Source: Bacteroidales bacterium
GTDB taxonomy: Bacteria; Bacteroidota; Bacteroidia; Bacteroidales; JAADJA01
Assembly: GCA_016933115.1 (NCBI GenBank)
Contig: JAFGBL010000093.1
Span: forward strand, 1-35,382
Reading direction: 5' to 3'
Length of the DNA: 35,382 bases
Positions 24,543 through 33,378 of this stretch are shown piece after piece. Within the stretch, counting starts at the first letter, position 1. Every line of letters starts with the position of its first letter. The notes under the pieces were generated by a model. That model made no database searches. It worked only from the letters and a program-made list of their open reading frames with translations, and was not told the origin of the DNA. The position numbers and the translations under genes were made by a program.

Positions 24543-25535
24543 CTAAGGAACTTCTACGGTATTTAATATCTCGTTAATGATATCTTCAGTTGCGATATTT
24601 TCGGCTTCAGCTTCATAGGTCAGGCCGATCCGGTGGCGCATGACATCATGTGCAACTGCACGCACGTCCTCAGGGATCACATACCCACGCCTTTTGATGA
24701 ATGCATAGGCTTTTGAAGCCAAAGCCAGGTTGATACTAGCACGTGGTGAAGCCCCGTAATTGATCAAGCCTTCGAATTTACTGAGCTTGAATTTTGAAGG
24801 ATAACGGGAGGAAAACACGATGTCGGTAATATAATTCTCGATTTTTTCATCCAGGTAAACTTCCCTCACCACGTTCCGGGCTTTAATGATATCGGCTGTT
24901 TTTAGCACTTTGCTGGTTACCGGAAAAGTACTTGTAACATTCTGCCGCATGATCATCTTTTCTTCATCCTGCTTGGGATAGTTTATGATCACTTTCAGCA
25001 TGAATCGGTCGACCTGCGCTTCAGGCAGGGGATAGGTCCCTTCCTGCTCTATGGGATTTTGGGTTGCCAACACAAGGAATGGTTCTTCCAGGCGGAAAGT
25101 GTTTTCTCCAATGGTGATCTGCCTTTCCTGCATGGCCTCCAACAGGGCACTTTGTACCTTGGCCGGTGACCGATTGATCTCGTCAGCCAGGATAAAATTA
25201 GCAAATATGGGTCCTTTCCGAACGACAAACTCCTCCTTTTTCTGGCTGTAGATCATGGTTCCAAGCAAGTCGGCCGGTAGCAGGTCGGGAGTAAACTGGA
25301 TCCGGGCGAATTTGGCGTCGATAGCATTGGCCAGTGATGTAATTGCCAGTGTTTTAGCCAGACCTGGTACACCTTCCAGTAAAATGTGCCCGTTGGCCAG
25401 CAATCCGATCAGAAGCCGTTCGACCATGTGCTTTTGCCCGATGATCACTTTATGCATCTCCATGTTGATCATATCGACAAATGCACTCTCCTTTTGAATA
25501 CGTTCATTAAGTTCTTTAATATCAGTCTGCATCAT
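24543..25535 (-). CDS. moxR: MoxR-family AAA+ ATPase
   Basis: 330 residues from the ATG at 25535. A TTG at 25562 would extend it by nine residues but lies in the -7 promoter element. It is a cytoplasmic AAA+ ATPase with Walker A GVPGLAKT, Walker B FILADEINRSPAK, sensor 1 (VLATQNPIEQEGTYPLPEAQVDRF, about 155-178) and a C-terminal lid with SPRASINLALASKAYAF. This is the MoxR subfamily, thought to act as chaperone-like remodelers together with vWA proteins. It is the first gene of the Bat operon and is followed by DUF58, its usual partner. Confidence 0.94.
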   Translation of the reverse strand: MMQTDIKELNERIQKESAFVDMINMEMHKVIIGQKHMVERLLIGLLANGHILLEGVPGLAKTLAITSLANAIDAKFARIQFTPDLLPADLLGTMIYSQKKEEFVVRKGPIFANFILADEINRSPAKVQSALLEAMQERQITIGENTFRLEEPFLVLATQNPIEQEGTYPLPEAQVDRFMLKVIINYPKQDEEKMIMRQNVTSTFPVTSKVLKTADIIKARNVVREVYLDEKIENYITDIVFSSRYPSKFKLSKFEGLINYGASPRASINLALASKAYAFIKRRGYVIPEDVRAVAHDVMRHRIGLTYEAEAENIATEDIINEILNTVEVP

Positions 25536-25559
25536 TTTTTCCGAATTTTTATGGAAACG

Positions 25560-25567
25560 CAAAATTA
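25560..25567 (-). promoter_or_regulatory. -7 promoter element of the Bat operon
   Basis: TAATTTTG on the minus strand is a perfect TAnnTTTG match, placing transcription start near 25556 and a leader of about 20 nt before ATG 25535. No good -33 element was found. Confidence 0.5.
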
Positions 25568-25604
25568 TGGAATTGATTACATGTAAAGGTTTGAGGTGGT
25601 GTTA

Positions 25605-25740
25605 AATATTGTTAAACCGGTTCGATTGCCCGATTGTTCGATTGCTTGATGGTTAAACCGTTAAATTGGTTAAACTTGTTGAATCTGTTGATCCCGATAG
25701 CTATCGTGAGGTTGAATCGGTGAATTGGTAAGTGGGATAT
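25605..25740. repeat. Degenerate repeat cluster upstream of moxR
   Basis: Three CGATTG copies at 8-bp pitch (25623, 25631, 25639), two copies of GTTAAACCG (25611 and 25652), further GTTRAA-type words, and a 12-bp perfect palindrome CGATAGCTATCG (25695-25706). There is no coding sense on either strand. It looks like the dispersed repeats common between genes in Bacteroidota. Confidence 0.7.
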
Positions 25741-25741
25741 T

Positions 25742-26263
25742 TTAAAGTTTTGCAATTTTTTGAACAGTGTTATAGTTCCGTGTGGTAATGTTTTTGCCGA
25801 ATTCCTTTTCCAGGATGTTCATGGCATCTACCGTGCTGGTTTTTTCAAGATCGAGAACGCTGAACAAGAAGCTACCGGTTTGTCGAATTATACTGAAAGA
25901 GCCGTCATCTGTTGTGAATGGAATAGATAAATTGGATTTCTGCTCAGTAGCCAGGAAAGTTACATAAAGTCGGGTTTTGGGTGTGACTTCAATTTTACCA
26001 AAAGGATCGTATTTTATTATTTCTTCAATTTTATCAAAAGGAATGGTAATGACAGGGATCTTAAAACCAAATGACTTATCCAAATGATCAGGGATTAATT
26101 GCAGTTTTTCTGCCTCTCCATCGAAAATTACATTTCCGGATGCAAGTACTGTTTTTACATTTTTAAACCCCAATTTCCCGAACTGTTTTTTAAGTTCGCC
26201 CATTGGCACTTTTTTATGGCCGCCCACATTGATTCCGCGAAGAAATGAAACATATTTGTTCAT
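25742..26263 (-). CDS. DUF1697 family protein
   Basis: 173 residues, soluble and cytoplasmic. It carries the family signature at the start (KYVSFLRGINVGGHKKVPMGELKKQF, about 3-28) and VKTVLASGNVIF (about 36-47), and the common family length is similar. The function of DUF1697 is unknown; the fold is ferredoxin-like as far as I recall. It is flanked by repeat-rich spacers on both sides and appears monocistronic. It has no link to the neighbouring operons that I can see. Confidence 0.88.
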   Translation of the reverse strand: MNKYVSFLRGINVGGHKKVPMGELKKQFGKLGFKNVKTVLASGNVIFDGEAEKLQLIPDHLDKSFGFKIPVITIPFDKIEEIIKYDPFGKIEVTPKTRLYVTFLATEQKSNLSIPFTTDDGSFSIIRQTGSFLFSVLDLEKTSTVDAMNILEKEFGKNITTRNYNTVQKIAKL

Positions 26264-26338
26264 TAATATAATCTTGCTAATAAATAACTCTGACTACAAA
26301 AGAATGTTCATTTAAAAGTTTATCATCCAATTGGTTTT

Positions 26339-26408
26339 GGATTACAAATCCTCAACTTTTAACTTTCGGATTTCAAATCCGAAAGAGCTTGTGTCGAAAG
26401 AGCTTGTG
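26339..26408. repeat. Inverted and direct repeats between DUF1697 and the dipeptidase
   Basis: CTTTCGGATTT (26363-26373) and its complement (26375-26385) form a near-perfect hairpin. GGATT/AATCC at 26339-26351 forms a small one beside it. GAAAGAGCTTGTG occurs twice (26381-26393 and 26396-26408). The hairpin follows the dipeptidase stop on the minus strand and could act as terminator, though the T-run is poor. Confidence 0.65.
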
Positions 26409-26438
26409 GGCTGGATCTCGCTTGAAACTATCAAAATA

Positions 26439-27890
26439 TCACTTAATCATCTCCATCGACTTTTCCAATTGTTCCATCGAAAATTCATTTACGGACTTTG
26501 AAAGTTTATCTGGTTCATTTACTTCCATCTTGAGTAACCTGTCTTCAAAGGTCTTTTGGTTTTGCAAAATTTCTTTTTCCAGCCTGTTGATTTGTTCCCT
26601 GATCTGATCTATCTGTTCACCATAATTTTCATCCACCTTTTTGGCATCCTTTACAAACTCAAGGAATTTGTTATCCGGAGCAAACTCAAATACGTTTTCA
26701 ATGGGATTGAAATGGGTTTCAAGGGCTTTCCGGTAGTTGCTTTCGGCAAATCCTCCGGGCATATCGCTCATTCCGAAATACCATGGTGTAAAAGGATGCA
26801 CACAAGGGCGGAAAGGGGCTAACCACAATACATATGCTATTTCTTTCGGCAAATCTTTACGCAGCTGTGCAACAAATCCATACTGAGTGGTACTGGAACA
26901 AATAGCCCTTCCAAACTCATGTGGGTTGCCTTTGGCATAACCTTCCGATTCGTCATATTTTGAACCTTCATTGTGATTTCTCAGAACCTGGAAAAGATCG
27001 GTCAGCTCAATTTTCTTGCCCGGTTTGTATGAAAAGGGGAATTCATCTTCAATTTCATATCCGTTAGAAAAGAGGTGATTGATGGCACTCCAGTGACGTA
27101 CAATATTTCCCATATTCTCCAGGTTGCCCGGATCGCTGTAAGCCAGCCGAAAATTGAATTTGCCGTCTTCTTCGGGATCATACCAATTGTTTTTAGCAGC
27201 ATATTCGATCAGATCGGTTGATCCGTAATAATTCATGGTATCTGAAAGATCAATTGAGGTGATTGTATAATAATTTGGAATAATGGCAACCTGATCATCC
27301 GGTACCCGTTTTGCAACCCAGTGTTTTCCGTTTACAACAGCCATCATCCAGGCTTCATTGGCGTCGGCAATACAATAAGTCCGTCCGGAGGAAGTATAGC
27401 CGTATTGCTCAACCAGCACACCACCGATCTTTACTGCATCCCTGGCTGAGTGAGCCCGCTCAGCCATGCCCCTCCTCAGCCAGTATCCGATCCCACCATC
27501 TGTGATTTCAGGGTTTTTTTCCCTGGATAAGCATGCATCACTGGCGATGGTGACACCCCATTCGTTCATGTATGTATCTGAGAATTCCATTTCGGGCATT
27601 TCGAGCCAGAGATAACTCCCGGTTTTTTCCGGTTGACTCAAGTCACCTCCCCCTTTCATTTGAACTGTTTCACCCGGTTTATGCATTGCAACGGGGACTT
27701 TAAAAATATTCACAATACGATCACCCCAGTCGTCTTCGTTATGGGCAAACATAACCGATCCGTCAGCGGATGCATCTTTCCCCACAAGGATCGAAAAGCA
27801 ATCGAATGTATTGATTTCATTGCTTTGTCCAAATCCAAAAAATATTCCCGAAAGGAGAATTGCTGCAGTGATTAATAGTTGGAACTTCAT
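26439..27890 (-). CDS. Secreted C69-family dipeptidase
   Basis: 483 residues with a signal peptide (1 to about 22). C31 in DCFSILVGKDASADGSVMFAHNED fits the N-terminal-nucleophile Cys exposed by processing in peptidase family C69 (PepD/U34 type); the NED motif and the YxNEWGVTIASDACLSRE segment support it. The family cleaves dipeptides, and secreted members in Bacteroidota probably work in peptide nutrition in the periplasm. The C-terminus (about 425-483) is a charged coiled coil. Repeat-bearing spacers bound the gene, which appears monocistronic with its own promoter. Confidence 0.9.
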   Translation of the reverse strand: MKFQLLITAAILLSGIFFGFGQSNEINTFDCFSILVGKDASADGSVMFAHNEDDWGDRIVNIFKVPVAMHKPGETVQMKGGGDLSQPEKTGSYLWLEMPEMEFSDTYMNEWGVTIASDACLSREKNPEITDGGIGYWLRRGMAERAHSARDAVKIGGVLVEQYGYTSSGRTYCIADANEAWMMAVVNGKHWVAKRVPDDQVAIIPNYYTITSIDLSDTMNYYGSTDLIEYAAKNNWYDPEEDGKFNFRLAYSDPGNLENMGNIVRHWSAINHLFSNGYEIEDEFPFSYKPGKKIELTDLFQVLRNHNEGSKYDESEGYAKGNPHEFGRAICSSTTQYGFVAQLRKDLPKEIAYVLWLAPFRPCVHPFTPWYFGMSDMPGGFAESNYRKALETHFNPIENVFEFAPDNKFLEFVKDAKKVDENYGEQIDQIREQINRLEKEILQNQKTFEDRLLKMEVNEPDKLSKSVNEFSMEQLEKSMEMIK

Positions 27891-27912
27891 TTGAATCGCT
27901 TTTATATGGAGA

Positions 27913-27940
27913 CAAATATATATAATTTATCCCTGCCAAA
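27913..27940 (-). promoter_or_regulatory. Promoter of the C69 dipeptidase
   Basis: Minus strand: TTTG (27940-27937), 16 bp, then TATATTTG (27920-27913), a perfect TAnnTTTG. The leader would be about 20 nt. This is the most conventional Bacteroidota housekeeping promoter in the window; the spacing is slightly short. Confidence 0.55.
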
Positions 27941-28018
27941 ATCAGAATAAAATCAGCTATTCTATTTCTAATAATAAATTGAAATCAATAGCAAAAGCAA
28001 ATAATTTACCTCCCAAAT

Positions 28019-31000
28019 CTACTGAATCTTCTGTGCGATCCTGATTCCCCAAAGTTTTACCTTGTACAGCGCGTGATACATGGCCGGAACAATGATCAAC
28101 GTAAGGAAAGTTGCAAACGACAACCCGAAAATGATGGTCCATGACATGGGACCCCAGAATGCTGCATTTGTCCCGCCAAAATAGATTTGCGGATCAAATT
28201 CACTGAGACCTGTAATGAAGTTTATATTCAATCCCGATGCCAGTGGAATTAGACCGAGAATGGTTGTGATGGCGGTTAACAACACAGGCCTGAGCCTGGT
28301 TTTCCCGGCTTCAACGATGCAATCAACCGATTCTTTTACCGGCAGGTTGGCAGTCATTTCCAATCCCAACTCCTTTCGCTTTCTCATTTTCAGCAGGATG
28401 ATGTAGTCAATCAAAACAATGGCGTTATTTACCACAACCCCGGCAAGAGAAACGATCCCGATACCGGTCATAATCACTATGAAATCCATTTTAAAGGTTC
28501 CTAATCCGCCGAATACCCCGATGGTACTTAAAACCACGCTGAACATGATGATGGCCGGTTTTACCACCGAATTGAACTGGCTTACCAGGATCATCATGAT
28601 AATGGCAATAGCAATCAAAAGCGCTCTTTCGAGAAACTCCATAGACTCTTGCTGTTCTTCCTGTTCACCGGTAAATTCGTATTTGTAACCTTCGGGCATT
28701 TCGAAGTTACCCATCAGCGTACGAAGCTGGTCGTTGATCTCGGTGGCATTATAACCTTCAATAACATTGGAGTATAGTGTAATGACCCTGTCCAGATCCT
28801 TTCGGAGAACGGCTCCGTAGGTTGTTCCGTACCTGACATTGGCCACAGCTGAAATAGGAACCTGAATAATCTTTCCGCTTGACTGGCTCCTGAATGTGAT
28901 TCTTTGGTTCAGCAATGAAGCCAGGTTGTACCTGTAATCTTTCTCAAGTCGCAGCTGGATAGGGTATTCATCTTCTCCGATTTTGTAATCGGAAATTTCT
29001 TTGCCGAATATTGCCGTACGCAGGGTGGTTGCAATCTGGTAAGTGGATAATCCGAACATCCTGGCTTTTTCCCGGTCGATCTCAACAATAATTTCGGGCT
29101 TTCCCATCTCCAGGTCAACCTTCAGGCCTTCAATTCCTTCGATATGGCTGTTTTCAATATAACCCTCTATTGAATCTGTCAGGGAGATCAGTTTGTCAAA
29201 ATCTTTTCCACTGATTTCAATGTTTACAGGTTTACCTGTGGGTGGCCCCATACCTTGTCTTTCAACGGAGACCTGAACCCCCGGATATTTATTCACGAGC
29301 CCGTCTGACAATACTTTAAGATCTTTTTCCGTACTCAATCCATCTCGCAACTCGTAATCGATATAGGATATGGTGATCAGTCCCCTGTTTGGGCCTCCCG
29401 ATTTTCCTGAAAATCCCTCATTTTCCCCGACAGCGCCTTTGCCGACGATGGTTACTACAGACTTGATGATCTCTTTGTGGCTATCCAGAAGTCGGTATAC
29501 ATCGTGTTCCAAATCTGACATTATATCATTGGTAGCATCAATATCGGTCCCGATCGGTAATTCGGCAAGTATGTTGATATAGTCGGGATCGGCAGATGGA
29601 AAGAATTCAACCTTCGGTTCACGGGCAAAATAAAAAATGATGGTAGCAAACATAAGAACGAATGTTCCGGTAATAAATAGCTGGGGGTTCCTTTTTCTCA
29701 ATACAAATGTCAACAATTTCAGATATGTGTTTTCGAGCCATACCAGGAATTTTTCCTGGAACCATTTAGCTATCTTGTATAAAAATAACAGGTTTAAAAT
29801 ACCGATAACTGCAAATATCATCAATAAATTGGCAGGAAGGTATAATTTTAATAAATAGAAAAAAATTGCCAGACCAGCCATTACAGCAGCCACCCTCAAT
29901 GATCTTTTTACATTGGGAGGCGGGTTTTGATCACCGGTTTTAATGTAAGTGGAGGAAATAACAGGAATAATGACCAATGCTACAAAAAGTGATGAGGTCA
30001 AGACAATAATTAAAGTTACGGGCAGGAATTTCATGAATTCTCCCATAATGCTATCCCAGAAGATGAGCGGGAAAAAGGCGGCAAGGGTAGTTGCAGTGGA
30101 AGATATGATCGGATATGCAATTTCGCCGACGGCTTTTTTTGCTGCTTCATATTTGGAGTAGCCCCGGTCGACAAAACGATAGATGTTTTCCACCACGACA
30201 ATGGCGTTATCAACAAGCATTCCCAGCGCCAGGATAAGTGAAAACAAAACGATCATATTGATCCGGTAATCCATGAGGCCAAGGATCATAAACGACATAA
30301 ACATGGATGTTGGGATTGCCAGGCCAACGAAAAGTGCATTTCGGATACCCAGGAAAAAATAAAGCACCAGCAACACGAAAATGACACCCATAATGATGCT
30401 GTTCTCCAGGTTGCTCAATTGCTTTTTGATCATATCTGACTGGTCATTGGTGATGGTGATATTGAGGTCGGCCGGTATAGCATCAGTTTCACGGGCATGC
30501 TCCAGTATTTTGAATATTTGATCCGTCGCATTCAGCAGGTTTTCTCCCCCTTTTTTCACCACTTGCAAGGTAACCACATTCTGAAGGTCCAGCCGTGCAT
30601 AACTTTCAGGATCGGCAAAACCATAGATCACTTCAGCAACATCCTTCAGGTAAACAATGTCCTGGTCTTCATTCTTCACAACGATGTCACCCATTTCTTT
30701 CGCATCCTTAAACTCCCCGATCACCCTGAGTGACCTTCGGGTCCCATTCAATCGCAATTCACCTCCGGAAATGGAAACATTTTCGGATGAAATGGCATTT
30801 TCGATATCATCAAAACTCAGTTCGTAAGATTGCAATTTAAGTGGATCGACATTGATTTTTACTTCCCGTTCATTCAAACCGGTAATTTCAACCTTTGATA
30901 TTTCGGGAACGCTTTCGATTTCGTCTTCCAGGTACTCCGCGTAATATTTTAATTCGTTGACGCTGTAATCTCCCGATAAATTGATGTTGATAATGGGAAA

Positions 31001-31450
31001 TTCGGAAAAATCAATATCTGTCACCATGGGGTCTTCCAGCAAATCGTTGGGGAGATCGCTTTTTGATTTATCCACTGCATCCCGAACTTCCTGTAAAGCC
31101 TGGTTAATATCAACGTCGGTATTAAATTCCACAAAAATAACCGAGACATCTTCCTGTGAATTCGATGTGATTTTTTTGACACCCCTGATTGATTCAAGCT
31201 CTTTTTCAATGGGCCTGGTGATCAGGTTTTCGATATCGATGGGAGGATTTCCATAATAGAGCGTTTGCACCATGACGGTGGGAATATAAATATCGGGGAA
31301 AAGCTCTTTTGGGAGCGACCGGTAACTGTATAACCCAAAGCCCAGGATAATCAGTAACAATAAAAAAACGGTGTTCTTATTGTCAAGGGCAAGGGTGGTC
31401 AATTTAAATTCCCTGCTCACCTTATCTTCATTCTTATATTGATTTTCCAT
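28019..31450 (-). CDS. RND-family efflux permease (AcrB-like)
   Basis: 1143 residues of the hydrophobe/amphiphile-efflux RND type. There is one helix near residue 30 (LLLLIILGFGLYSY), a periplasmic porter domain with PxELFPDIYIPTV and YGNPPIDIENLITRPIEKELESIRGV, a helix bundle about 335-540, a second periplasmic domain, and a final bundle about 960-1130. GMLVDNAIVVVENIY holds the first of the two AcrB TM4 aspartates (D407), the second being Asn. An extra pair of helices about 510-560 sits between the halves. It is the last gene of the operon after the HlyD-like adaptor (67-bp gap). The substrate cannot be predicted. Confidence 0.93.
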   Translation of the reverse strand: MENQYKNEDKVSREFKLTTLALDNKNTVFLLLLIILGFGLYSYRSLPKELFPDIYIPTVMVQTLYYGNPPIDIENLITRPIEKELESIRGVKKITSNSQEDVSVIFVEFNTDVDINQALQEVRDAVDKSKSDLPNDLLEDPMVTDIDFSEFPIININLSGDYSVNELKYYAEYLEDEIESVPEISKVEITGLNEREVKINVDPLKLQSYELSFDDIENAISSENVSISGGELRLNGTRRSLRVIGEFKDAKEMGDIVVKNEDQDIVYLKDVAEVIYGFADPESYARLDLQNVVTLQVVKKGGENLLNATDQIFKILEHARETDAIPADLNITITNDQSDMIKKQLSNLENSIIMGVIFVLLVLYFFLGIRNALFVGLAIPTSMFMSFMILGLMDYRINMIVLFSLILALGMLVDNAIVVVENIYRFVDRGYSKYEAAKKAVGEIAYPIISSTATTLAAFFPLIFWDSIMGEFMKFLPVTLIIVLTSSLFVALVIIPVISSTYIKTGDQNPPPNVKRSLRVAAVMAGLAIFFYLLKLYLPANLLMIFAVIGILNLLFLYKIAKWFQEKFLVWLENTYLKLLTFVLRKRNPQLFITGTFVLMFATIIFYFAREPKVEFFPSADPDYINILAELPIGTDIDATNDIMSDLEHDVYRLLDSHKEIIKSVVTIVGKGAVGENEGFSGKSGGPNRGLITISYIDYELRDGLSTEKDLKVLSDGLVNKYPGVQVSVERQGMGPPTGKPVNIEISGKDFDKLISLTDSIEGYIENSHIEGIEGLKVDLEMGKPEIIVEIDREKARMFGLSTYQIATTLRTAIFGKEISDYKIGEDEYPIQLRLEKDYRYNLASLLNQRITFRSQSSGKIIQVPISAVANVRYGTTYGAVLRKDLDRVITLYSNVIEGYNATEINDQLRTLMGNFEMPEGYKYEFTGEQEEQQESMEFLERALLIAIAIIMMILVSQFNSVVKPAIIMFSVVLSTIGVFGGLGTFKMDFIVIMTGIGIVSLAGVVVNNAIVLIDYIILLKMRKRKELGLEMTANLPVKESVDCIVEAGKTRLRPVLLTAITTILGLIPLASGLNINFITGLSEFDPQIYFGGTNAAFWGPMSWTIIFGLSFATFLTLIIVPAMYHALYKVKLWGIRIAQKIQ

Positions 31451-31517
31451 TGATAATTATTTTCAAAATTTGTTTGCTGTTGGATGTATAAAAAGAAGTT
31501 TTTACCGATTGACTGAA

Positions 31518-32645
31518 TTATCCTGTGATCTTAACCTTTGAACCATTTGAAACCTGGCTGTAGCCTTCCACAATCACAATATCTCCTTCGGAAATTCCGG
31601 AGGATACTACTGTTTCATCATGGTACGACCGGCCTGTTTCCACATAGGTTTTTTTGGCGGTCCGGTCTTTCGGATTTACTACATATAAGTATGAGCCCTG
31701 ACGGTCTTCTTTGATGATGATGGAGGGCACGAGCAAAGCATGATCATTGGTGTAATCGTTGATTTTGATCTTGGCCAGCAGGTTCGGTTTAAGCTTTTCT
31801 TTCTCATTTTTTATTTTTAGCTGTACTTTAAAGGTACGGTTGGCCGATTTAATGATATTTCCTGTTCTGTAAACAGGTACTTCCATATGGATTTCAGGAT
31901 AGGAAGGAAATTCCAAGACTACTTGTTCTCCGACTTTTACGCTTGAAATGTATGATTCGGAGACATCTGCATTAACATAGAGTTCCTGCAGGTTCACCAG
32001 TTGAATGATCTGTGTTCCCGGAGCTGCCATTTCGCCCTTTTTAATGATAATATCATCAACAATGCCATCGAATGGTGCCTTGATTTCAGCCAGATCCAGT
32101 TGGGCACTAAGAGTTTCAAGTTTGTTTTCAAGAGATTCAACATTGTTTTTTGCCTGAAGATAATCGATCTCAGAACCAATATTTTTATCCCACAGTTCCT
32201 GTTGCTTTTTATAAACTGTTTTGGCCAATTCCAGGTTTGTTTCCACCTCTTTTATGGTACTTTCTGTGATGCTGCTATTGATTTTCACCAACAGGTCTCC
32301 CTTCTTTACCCGCTGTCCTTCGACTACATAAATTTCCATAACCTGTCCGTTAATTTCAGGGCTGATATAGGCTTCGTGAAGCGCTTCGACTACACCTGAA
32401 ACTTCAATATAATGTTTAAAGGGCTGGTAGTCCATTTTTTTCGTAGTTACAGCTATCGCGTTATCGTCAGATAAACTTGAACTCAATTGTTGTTCAAGCT
32501 CAATGATTTTATTGTTCATCTCGCTCATTTGCTGTTTATATTCTGAGATTTTGGACAAAATCTCTTCATCGGTACTGGGTTCGTCAACTTTACTGCCGCA
32601 GGCGGCCAGAAAAATGATCAATGCCAAATAAATCAGCTTTTTCAT
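31518..32645 (-). CDS. RND periplasmic adaptor lipoprotein (HlyD/AcrA-like)
   Basis: 375 residues from ATG 32645, which opens a lipoprotein signal (MKKLIYLALIIFLAACG, C16). An upstream in-frame ATG at 32678 would overlap the FKBP gene and is rejected. Coiled coil about 28-60, biotinyl-lipoyl-like half motif (SPEINGQVMEIYVVEGQRVKKGDLL), an alpha-hairpin about 120-190, the second lipoyl half (APFDGIVDDIIIKKGEMAAPG), and beta-barrel and membrane-proximal domains to the end. It bridges the inner-membrane pump and the outer-membrane channel. It starts 13 bp after the FKBP stop. Confidence 0.92.
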   Translation of the reverse strand: MKKLIYLALIIFLAACGSKVDEPSTDEEILSKISEYKQQMSEMNNKIIELEQQLSSSLSDDNAIAVTTKKMDYQPFKHYIEVSGVVEALHEAYISPEINGQVMEIYVVEGQRVKKGDLLVKINSSITESTIKEVETNLELAKTVYKKQQELWDKNIGSEIDYLQAKNNVESLENKLETLSAQLDLAEIKAPFDGIVDDIIIKKGEMAAPGTQIIQLVNLQELYVNADVSESYISSVKVGEQVVLEFPSYPEIHMEVPVYRTGNIIKSANRTFKVQLKIKNEKEKLKPNLLAKIKINDYTNDHALLVPSIIIKEDRQGSYLYVVNPKDRTAKKTYVETGRSYHDETVVSSGISEGDIVIVEGYSQVSNGSKVKITG

Positions 32646-32658
32646 AAAATTTATTTTA

Positions 32659-33372
32659 CTATTTTTTAATAATATCAATTAACTCTATTGAATAAATCAA
32701 TGTTGATCCGGCTGGGATCACATTGGCAAAAGTTTGATCGCCATAAGCCAGTTCGGGAGGAATATAAAGCTCATAAATGGCTCCTTTACGCATGAGCTGT
32801 ATTCCCTCTGAGAGGCCTTTTATTACGGTATTTAATCCAATGCCGGCTGGTCCGCGGTCATACGACATATCAAAGACCGTACGATCGGTAAACATCGCCC
32901 TGTAATGCATAACTACACTGTCGCCAGGTTGCGGCCTGGGTCCTTCACCTTCTTTCAAAATCTTGTATTGTAACCCGGAGGCCAATTCCACAATGCCTTC
33001 CATCTGCCTGTTTTGCTCCATGAAATTTCTACCTTCTTCCCTGTTTTTCAGAAGGAATATTTTTCCTTCTTCCTCCATCTTTTTCTTCAGCTCTTCATTA
33101 AACTGATCGATAATTTTTTCCTTGACCGAATCGGGCAAAATACTTTTATCATCCAATCCGTCGACAAGGCCTCTGTATATGGCATATTGGTTTGCTTCAA
33201 TATTCTCTTCCCTGATTCCTGTCCCATAATCGAGGCCAATGATATAATTAATCGTATCCATCCTGTTTTCCAACTTTATTTGATCCGTATTTTCCATACC
33301 CGGTTTACACCCGGCCAACAACAGGATAATTGAAAAACTGAAAATTTTATTTTGATAGGTATTTGTCATCAA
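32659..33372 (-). CDS. FKBP-type peptidyl-prolyl isomerase lipoprotein
   Basis: 237 residues with lipobox LLAGC (C22), so anchored in a membrane and facing the periplasm. The N-terminal part (about 33-125) resembles the helical dimerisation region of FkpA/Mip-type isomerases (DTINYIIGLDYGTGIREENIE). The FKBP domain is about 130-237 (GLQYKILKEGEGPRPQPGDSVVMHYRAMFTDRTVFDMS ... IPPELAYGDQ ... LIYSIELIDI). It probably helps fold exported proteins. It sits between the tolC-like gene (6 bp upstream) and the adaptor (13 bp downstream), an uncommon place for a folding helper. ATG 33369 is an equally good start. Confidence 0.92.
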   Translation of the reverse strand: MMTNTYQNKIFSFSIILLLAGCKPGMENTDQIKLENRMDTINYIIGLDYGTGIREENIEANQYAIYRGLVDGLDDKSILPDSVKEKIIDQFNEELKKKMEEEGKIFLLKNREEGRNFMEQNRQMEGIVELASGLQYKILKEGEGPRPQPGDSVVMHYRAMFTDRTVFDMSYDRGPAGIGLNTVIKGLSEGIQLMRKGAIYELYIPPELAYGDQTFANVIPAGSTLIYSIELIDIIKK

Positions 33373-33378
33373 TTGCTG

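Noticed and set aside
25536-25562. TTG start for moxR
   Set aside because: It overlaps the TAATTTTG promoter element; the ATG at 25535 fits better.
25623-25644. CGATTG repeats as a CRISPR array
   Set aside because: Units are only 8 bp apart with no spacers, and no cas genes are in the window.
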